Assembly: GCA_030141605.1 (NCBI GenBank)
Contig: JAQGDQ010000047.1
Location: forward strand, 558,001 to 622,000
Origin: Tubiluchus corallicola
Lineage: Eukaryota; Priapulida; Priapulimorpha; Priapulimorphida; Tubiluchidae
Direction of reading: 5' to 3'
Length of the DNA stretch: 64,000 bases
The notes under the pieces are model-generated. The model was not told the origin of the DNA, made no database searches, and saw only the letters and a program-made list of their open reading frames with translations. This document shows, in pieces, positions 25,683 through 35,400 of this stretch; the stretch's first letter is position 1, and the number at the start of each line of letters is the position of its first letter. The position numbers were made by a program, and so were the translations under genes.

Positions 25683-26431
25683 TCATACTTGCACTTCATC
25701 ATCAAGATCGTAAATTGTCTGTGGAATCCATAAACTCCTTTTAACTACTGGTGTACTGCTTTTCTCTTCCTGCTCTTTCCGCTGGCTAGTGGATTCCACT
25801 TCCATGCCAGCTTCACTATCGTTTTCCTCCCGATCTAACGAGATGTCTTCAAACCCGGAATCTCTGTTTGTCGTACTTGTTCTTACAGGCATTGCTTGTT
25901 GTGAGCCACTGGTCTGTCCATGTAGTTCCTCTGTGCTTTTACCACAACACTTTTCACTCTTTTCAACTAATATCGCTTTACAGTCACTTTCGATATCTTT
26001 ACCAAATACACTTAACTTACTATAATTTTGTATTTCAAATATTGGAAATATTTCAGCACACAGCTCAGTTGGAGGAATAATAAGCGATAAGTTTCCAAGT
26101 GAACCAGCGATATTATTGGACGAAAGACTGCTTTCTCTCGACATTCGTAGTTCCTGCAAGTTTTTCTTGTCAAGTTTTTCCTCGCAAAAATTTTTCTTAA
26201 GCATGGACGGCGAAAAACCGTCTTGGATGGTCCTTGTCTCTCTTGAAGGTAGGCAGACATGGTCTGCTTCTGTTTGACGAGCAGGGACATGACATTCGAC
26301 ACACTTGTTCACTATGTTACAATTGTGGTCCTTGTGCAGGTCTTCGACACTTGCATGCACATCGGCAGGTTTCAAGTTTTTAGATGACGTCTTCTCACAC
26401 ATGGCAGCTGCGACTTCATCCGACAGGGAAA
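25683..26431 (-). CDS. C-terminal tail exon of the receptor PTP pseudophosphatase
   Basis: The exon begins after an AG acceptor (CCTGCTTTCAG) and completes a Val codon split after G. It encodes 249 residues rich in Ser, Glu, Asp and Lys, with a Cys/His cluster ([18 protein letters not shown]) about 35 residues in, and ends EVQV at a TGA stop. The terminal V-x-V could be a class II PDZ ligand. No known domain was recognised. Predicted to be cytoplasmic and largely disordered. Confidence 0.85.
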
Positions 26432-29400
26432 CTGAAAGCAGGTCAATCAGCATTCACTTCATCTGACAGATTAACTGAAAATACGATGACTACTTTTGAT
26501 ATCCAAGTATCAAACTAGAAAATATTTTGCGAACATACGAAAATTTATGTTTTTGCTTCAATTGCTAAGTACCCAAATTACAATAAAAAATGAACATTAA
26601 TTTATCTGTAGACATACTGTAATAACTATTATTAACTTACCTCTGTTGTACTTTTGCATCAAGTAGTCTCGGACACAGTTGTGTATGAATTCGTATTGCT
26701 CCTGCAAAATCATAAAATGCTGTCAGTTTCTTTTTGAAAAGTTCATGAGCAGAGGCAACCCACGATTGGAGGTCGCCTTCCAAATAGAGTTGAAAGATAA
26801 ACTGAAAATATTGTTAGTAAAGCTTTACGTATTGATTTTCAATGGGTACAGACTGACTATAAGCCCAAACATATTTGCCTAAAGAAAGCATTGTAGTCAC
26901 CCTGTATTTTATTGTGAACATTCAGTGTTGGGTGCAGCTATACATGTACCAATAGCAATATATAGGAGAAAACTAAACAAATACCAAATAAGGACTTGAC
27001 TATTCTGTACTCTTCACACATCTGTAACATTACTTTTGTTTGGGCATAAAATATTGCTGGAAATGGGCGGTAGTACTTGTAAGCAAAGCCGATTACTTGT
27101 ACCCACCTCTGTTTGCACCATTCGCTGCCTATGTATTCTGAGTTCTAAGACAGTCCGAAAAACATCTATGTTATCTACAGCATGCAGAGTTTTCAACACC
27201 CTGTCACTGGCAATAAAGGTTCCTGTCCTGCCAGCTCCAGCACTGAAACATAAAACTGACAATATTAAAATTCCGTACATATTCATCTAATTGCTGGAGT
27301 TTGGAAGTTTAGTCACTTTAACAGAGTCACTGAAACAATAGTTTGTATGGGGTGGCCATCATTATTACTTTCCATTCGTGACACAAATGGCAAGCATTGT
27401 TAGAACAATATATCTGTTACTCGGCTATTAAAGTACATGTACATTGGTAAAAAGACACTAAGATCATCAGAGCTACAGCTGGCACTTTTTGCTCTACCTT
27501 TAACGACTGGTAAATTTGATATTATGATGCTTACTAATCCAAGTTTTCTTAGTTTCTGATTTTCAAAAAAACTTGAAATCAATGAATCTACATTGAGTCT
27601 TGAAATTCAATATTCGCAACGCTTTGACATTATCACTCACCTGCCGTGCACTAGAAGAGGCTTAGCACGATCTTCATCTTTTAGCATTTCTTGACACTCT
27701 TCCAAAACTTGAATCCACTCCAACATAGTGTCTGTGTTTTGTGGGCAAGACAGTTCTTTCCAGCCTAAGAACCTGATCAGACAGACTATATGTGTTTGCA
27801 TCTCCTATAAAAATAGTTAATTTTTGGAAATGTAATTGAGTATTTCTAGTACCTGAAAGCATTCAGTTTAGAAGATTGAGAGTTATATTTGATTGTAATT
27901 TAAGTGGCGTAATATACATTAACTTTGGTCTGTCAACTGCTTTACCAGAAAAGACAGAATAAAAAAATATCCTCAGTAATAGTACTGCGTAGCATAGTTT
28001 CAATTGCACACACATAACCAGCATTAACATTTTATGTTCTTCAAAAAATGCAGAAATCTATAAATTATCCAGTTACTGTTGTCATAAAAGCTATAAATAC
28101 CTAAAATATCTTTCTAGATTACTCACTTCATATATCAGGAAGTAGTTAAGCCGCCATTATGGCTAGCTTTACCGAGAGACTGACAATAGCAAACAGCTTT
28201 AGCACATGTCATGGATAAGCTTAGTTGTAATTTTGCAACAAAAGAATGCTTCTTCTCTGTCAGTAAATAATTCCGCAATGAAGGTGATAATACAGATAAC
28301 ATTGTTTGCTTGTGATTATATGGTTTTGCATATAAACAAAATGGTTGCAAGTAATTTTTGTAATAGTACTTGGAGATTAGAGTCCTACAATTATTATACA
28401 ATGGCAACTTAATGTCCAGGGAATAGAAAAGTGATGAACAGTTTGATTGTAATGTGCATCTGTTACTTCCTGTTGAATTGCATGTATTTATTTACATATA
28501 GGTATAGCAGGGTCACTGTCTAGACGCACGTTCCATCTTGAGGAACAAGTCATGTATTTTTATCTTATCAAATACAGGTTTATTGTTTCCTACTGAACTC
28601 CTAGTCCATGTAACCCACCTGCACAACGTCAACTGCCTTTTCATCTATTAGGCCTTCAGTCCACAGTTCATGCTCTTGATTTAAAGACGATTTATACGGT
28701 TTAGGTTAAGTTAGGTTGGTGTTATAGGCTTAATAAATTATCTACTTACATTGTCTAGTTCTTGTTGAATTTGGATCCTGTACACCAATGTGGAAGCATT
28801 TTTGTTTTCCTCGTTAATCAGTGAAATGGTAAATTGGCCATGTTGCATTTGTTTTCCCTCATCTGGCCAGTATTTCTCACATTTTTTCTGCAAGATTGCA
28901 AAACAAGTTCAATTAGTGAAAACAAGCATATAAATAAAAATTTCAATTATCACAGCTGCTGTAATCTTTAAAAAAGACAGTGCAGTGAGGTGGTAAGCTA
29001 ACAATTGGGACTAAAAGAAATTGCATAATTTAATAAGAATTCTCATCAAGTCACTAATTTGCATGCCGCCACTTGATTAGGTCGCATCAACATCCTTACC
29101 CATTCGTCTTCATAGCAGTCTGTAACCATGACAACGATGTGTATCTGTTGCTCCCATATCATCCTCCAAAAATCCGACACTGTGTTCTCCATTGGTCCCT
29201 GTGCTGCTATGTATTCCTTACTAGAGGTAAACCCCTAGATATTTTATAATAGTAAGTTTCTTGAAGTGTTGCCATGCTTTGTAACAAATATACTACATTT
29301 GGAGTCTAGCCAAGCAAACTCGGGTTTGAAAAATGACTATAAATTATAATTTTTTTATAATGTTCTTTTTTCTTAGCAGTGGAAGACGATATGTTCTTTC

Positions 29401-32400
29401 TCACCAAATAAAATCTGCTACCAATACAGCTTAAAACAGTATGAATAAAAATGGCATTGTGTATAGCTATCATTTATGCATTGTATTTGTGATACTGAGA
29501 TGACTTTGAGATTTTTAAAACACTAGTTGCAAAGGATTTAAAAGTGCTTGTTTATTGAATTTAAATTTTGCAAACAAAATAAAAATTAAAAGCGTACATC
29601 ACTACTGATGCATAATTTCAAGGTGCATTCACACGACAAACACGTTCAATGGCCTCATGTTATGGCGATGTGATTTTATGACGTGTTGAAGAAATATTTT
29701 ATATTTGCCTAAACGTGTTAATCGTGCAAACGCAGCTTAGTCTATCTATAGACTCATTCCTACAAAATAAATTTCTATACCAGGTGCCACACTAATCATT
29801 AATTAGCCTGAAACAATATGCAACGTACATAATATTTACAATATTATTACGTTTTGCAGCAAAAGCAACGTTCTACTTATGAGACACAACTTACAGGAAT
29901 ATAACTGGCGTTTATGTAATCGGAGCCTCGTTCGTCCGGAACAGCAGATAGTATAACTCTTTGATTATCGACTACAATACAAGAATTAACTGTTATCAAA
30001 TGTATGTGAAGGCTAATAATAAAAATTAGTTGATGGTGGAATGAATCTGCAATCACCGAGGTGTGAAACCAAATTTTAATGAAAGAAAAAACGTCAAGCT
30101 GGCTAGGATTTAAACCAGAGATCTTTGGAATACAAGTTCAATGCGATTTCATAATTAGACTACACGGCACCTTGTGATCATGGCAGGAACATTAACTTAA
30201 TTTTCGTAGCTCACCAACCATTTTTAGGTACTAGTTCAGTAGTTTATTCATGCCAGAGTATACTGATTTGATATTTTTTGTTAGCACAGTAAATCATAGG
30301 CACAGGAATAATCAGTATGTAATTAAATGCAAATAATTTTTATATTATTGTTTAACGTTGTAATAATTCTAAAGCTATTGAGTTTTTGCAACCAAACTTC
30401 ACTGATTTGGCCTGTTTTGAACCGGGGGTCGATGGATTTTAAGTTCAACAACATAACAGCTGTCTGTTGGACCTCACTTGGAAATGGTGAGTTACCAGGA
30501 TTGAAATAATCCCTGTTCTGCTCACTGTGTGGCCTAGTGATCATGATATTATTTTTTGTAATCCAGAGGCCCTGGTGCAAATCCAGGCCCATTCAACATT
30601 TTTTACAATTTCTTCCTTTCGCTGTAGTTTAGCTTCAAAAAATTTAATAGTTGTGACTTCAAAGTACATTGTTAACCAGTAATATTAAATTTAAAATTAT
30701 GGACAATTAATTACTAAACCATCATTTAAAGTGTAGGATTGCATCACCCAGGTAAGACATGCATTGATCACAAAGGGGTGCATGTGTGGTCTAGTGATTC
30801 TTGGGTCCATGGTTCACATTCGGATTTAGCCCGACATTTCATATATATGAACAAACTTGCTCATACATTCAATAATAATCATCGTATCCTAGCTGAGTTC
30901 ACTCCATTATTACTTATTAATAAACTGAAATTAATATTGTAAAGAATTAATTAAGAAATATTGTCATGTAATGATTAATAATTTTTGTTACTATGTTAAT
31001 TCCAGGCTAGCGTCAAAATATTTACACAAACTTCCATAATAAAACTGTTCCATTAACGGCAACCATAATTAAGATCTACAATCTTTGTGTTTGGAAATAT
31101 TCGGAGAAAGTTATGTTAAGCAAACAAAAATTACTGGATGTTAATATAGAACGTTTTAAAAAGCTCATGCGAGACGTTAATAAGAAACTCACATGGTAGT
31201 CCAATGTTTTGATTGCGATTTTTTGGACGGTTTTCCACAAGCTCTGCTGCTTGCGTTGTGAATAGTGGAGCCACACTCTGTATCTCCTGCGGGCAAAAAA
31301 CGAATTATGTAAATAGGGCGTGCCGTAAAACAGCGTTTAACCGCCGTGAAGCTCTGGAGATGAAACAGGCGATTCCAGTAGCACACTGTCGCAAAAAGAG
31401 AAGCTACTGAATATTGAATAAAGTAGGTAGTTAGTCGCTATGATTCGTCACTTGTACTACCATAGAAAGCCTGCTACTGTGCTACATCATTATCCTGAAG
31501 CCCAATGTGGCCATAATGAATGTAAACGTACATTTTCTTAGTGGTAAATTATTTTGGTACATTTTTAAAGATCGCATTAACTTCCTATGAGCAACCTTGA
31601 TCTAAACTTCGATTGCAAAGTATCATTTGTTCTGTAATTTCTTATTATGTACCAAAACTAGGAGAGATAAAATTTTTCCTTATTTAATTACATTTTGGGA
31701 AAAGTAAGACATTATAATGAACGCACTTTGTTGCCATATAAATAAAATCTTGGTCAACCAACAAAGGTTTAAAATTTCAACAGGTCAGGATTTAAAATCG
31801 ATAATAAATCAAAAGCACAAAATGCCCATACATTTGATATGCGGCTCCAAAGCAAAACTATATTGAGGTAATAATAATCGTGCAGGCGATTTTAGTATTG
31901 GACTCTATTTGTATTTTCTAGGTAACAGACTTACTTAGCCCTTCAGCAGTTTAAAAAAACTTGACCACTTTAGTGAACATATTTTTGTTGTTGTTCAACC
32001 TGCATTGTCGCTACTATAAGCAGATTAGATTTGCCCCAATACCCTTAACTCCCCAAACACGAATAGCCGTGGGACAAAAACTTTTGAAAAATGAGTTTGT
32101 AAACTTCATTCCAACAATGCGAGTACACAACTACACATGCTAAACTATGCAGAAAAAAATTGTTCAGACAGTTTACGAGCTAGTGTTGGACTAATTTTAA
32201 AGTCAAGTTATGTCGATCATTGTAATTTGTCTTCGTTCGAACCGCAGAAGTTACGGAAGGTGTCATGTATGTCGTCAAGGTGCTACTAAACCATACGCTT
32301 TTCTGACCCAGCTGATAAACTGGTGAAATGTTCACGTTGTTTAGGCCTAAGTGAGAAAAAGATACAATACCAATAACACTGCTTTCTTTTGGTGAAAGCT

Positions 32401-35400
32401 GAAATGTGGTGATTGCATTTTCACATTGGTACACGGTTGCATGCGTAAGGTCTCCTACTACATGAAGTTTACTACATAATTATTTCGCATACATACATTT
32501 TGCGCATATTACAAAAATATACGGGAATACTGTTCAGTAAAATAGCCCACAACTACACAATTCAGTAAAGGACGGTATCGTGAAAAGGACGGTATCGTGC
32601 CTTACTCTTGCACTCTGAATTAAAACTTATAATTGCATAAGGTTGTTTACGTCTAATGTTGCAAACAGACCTTGGGCGCACTAAAAATGCACTGATAGAT
32701 GCAATACACTTGAATAAAATGCAACCACGCATGGTTGAACCCTATCCGAATACATGGAGTAAAAGTTTACACAATTTGTAGGTAAACAGAGCTACCTATT
32801 GTTACATTTACCTTAAACTGTGCTGCTAGACCACTTTTTCTATCCTTCTTCATTTTTTCCACGTAATCTGGAAAGTGTGTTACCTGTACAGTGCTGAACA
32901 AACAGATAAAATACAGTTAAACAAAGTTCAAACATCCAAGGCGTATAATTGGCGGGGTAATTCATAGTGAAGTTTATGTTCGATCTACATCAAACTTACG
33001 CTTATATCACTCGTTAATCCAGATTTGATTTTTATATAAATTTATGCAATACGTTAGATACATAAGAATATTCATATTATTTTAAAAGTTAGTGTTAAAA
33101 CTCTTGCGAATAATAGACTTATACGTTTATATATATATCAGATTATAAATGTTTTATATACATATATGTTACAGGCAAAGTGTGAATACATTAGGGTATT
33201 CTATAAAATGCCAAAACGAGCCAGGTTAAGTGACTAAAATATTTTTTCTACACTTTTCCTAGGCGTTATATAACGCAAAAGTTTTATTAGGCAAAGCATG
33301 TAGTTCTACTTGGTTTCGGGTATACTGTCCTTGGTATTTTATAAAATGTTGAACAAATTTTAGGTAATGTGAATACAAATGGTTAATTGTTTTATAGTGA
33401 CAATTTCCTGGGTATTTTATATAATGCCAATTTTTGTTCTGCAGGATGTGTCAAATCAAGTCATGTTTTACGTACTTGCAAATTTGCATGTTAACATAGG
33501 TAACTAGCATTTCAAGTAAACGTTCATGTTGTATGAGTGCTTCATTAACAGCTGTTGCCTGTTGCAGAGGTTTTGCGTTTTTGGACCGTACGAAGTGCGT
33601 GATCCTTAAAGTTTGTTGTTGTTGTTGTTGTTGTTGTCACATTTATGTTTAAAAGCTATCACAGGGCACAATTTTCATTGTAGGAAACCGTAATAGGGCC
33701 CAATTTTTCACTTTCCCAAATACGACCCTTAAATATGCCCGTTAAATAGATCACATTAATTAAATGTATTTACCCTATACGATACATTTTGTTATATAGT
33801 AGGGTTGTACAAAAAATTTGTGAAGTTGGATTTAACAAAAATTACGTTCATTTCATACTTTGCCAAAACACTTTTCGCATTCTGTATAAGTCCTATGCAA
33901 AAGGTCTAGGTAAAATGTAAAACTGCCGCAGCAAAAACATTTCTTTCACCCTTTTTTCGAAATGTATAGGTATTAATTATACGAAATACCTAGGAATTTT
34001 ATACATGTATAAATTTTACACATTGCCTGTAATATATATTATACTAAAATAATTTGCTGCCGCCGTTGTTACCTGCGACGCCATACTTTACTGGCTGCCC
34101 GCCTATGTTCTTTGATGATAGTTGATGTCCTTATTGGCCCATTCCTATAAGAAATTACGCATTTCATTAGTGTGGCCTGTTTCGTCATTTTTAAATTGGA
34201 AACAAGAATAATTCTATCCTAATGTAACTAATTTTAGGCTTCCGTTTCCACTTACTGACAACCTAGAAGAGACGAAAGGCGTTAATTTTTTCGTAACTTT
34301 ATAATCACTGTATGGGATCTTTGTTTATATTTATGCATATGGTTTGCGAACATTTATATTATATAAAAGCATAAATTTTTATGCCTTGCCATAATAAAAC
34401 TTTAAATTCCTTTGCAGAACCAACTGAGTCACTTCCGGGCTAAAGTATGCACATTAATTCGATTGACTAGAAAACAGTGGTGGGTGCTCATTGCAAAAGT
34501 TATTCGACAGCAAAACATTTGTCGTTGTTTTCGTCATCATAGCTTTCATCATCTTCACTTGTTTATTTTTTTTCTTGCTCAACTTCATCATCGCATCTTC
34601 AATATCATTGTCGACCTTCACCACCACTGCCCTTGTTGTTCATATTCCTTTCTTCATTGGTGTTATCGTCATCGTTGCCGCCATTGTTGTCGTGTTCATC
34701 GTTCTCATCATTATAATAAATCTTAATGATTTATTAGTTATTATAACTAATAACTAATAACTATAACTAATCACCACTACAATGTACTACACCGCACCGC
34801 ACCACAGCACAGCAAAACACAACACCCAATCATCACTATCGTCTTCATCCCACCACCTACAGCTATAATTTCACGTTGCAGATAAACAACACGCTGGCTT
34901 CTTATAACTAAAAGACCTTTAATATGATGATATATCTGAACATCAGGCCTAATAACACTTTCTCTCGAATATAACTAAGCACAATGTTGGACTTGCGCCA
35001 ACGCTGATCCGAAGATCAGTGCATTTGCCCTATTTTAGTGCATTATTTTATGCAACTAGACAAAATTCATTTTGGTTTTACAGAAAATTTTAACTATAAG
35101 TAACGCGTGCATGTAGAAAAGTTTGTCATTTTTAATATTTTCCTAATAGTGTAATCTAATAATCCTAGTGAATGAATTCTGTTAATTATGGAGCATCATT
35201 ATTATAAATATTTACTGAAATGTTTTATACGCAGCTTTGTGGTATTAAGGACATATAATTGACCGTATATATAAATATATTAGGGTGTGGTGAAAATAAC
35301 TTTTTTTTCCAATCTTTTTACAACTTTTCCTACTTTGGAGGTTTGATGCGATACTAACATGAGCAAATTTTCAGCCTGATTAAGCTTTGGTAACACATGT

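Larger units (their letters stand above)
26702..32811 (-). other. Introns of the receptor PTP PTP-domain region
   Basis: Intron stretches longer than 300 bp here are 26702-27106, 27243-27640, 27805-28749, 29235-29894, 29972-31192 and 31287-32811. The 29972-31192 intron holds four tRNA-like relics, listed separately. In the others I see AT-rich sequence without a recognised gene or element. Confidence 0.6.

Noticed and set aside
27641-27660. Alternative donor that would restore the catalytic Cys of the receptor PTP
   Set aside because: The only GT matching a donor (GTGAGTG) follows CAC GGC AG, and the next exon supplies T GCT GGA in phase; no nearby alternative gives TGC.
34412-34757. Overlapping plus-strand frames rich in His or in Ile/Val
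   Set aside because: Low-complexity (TCATCA-type) sequence read in two frames; no start context or splice pattern.
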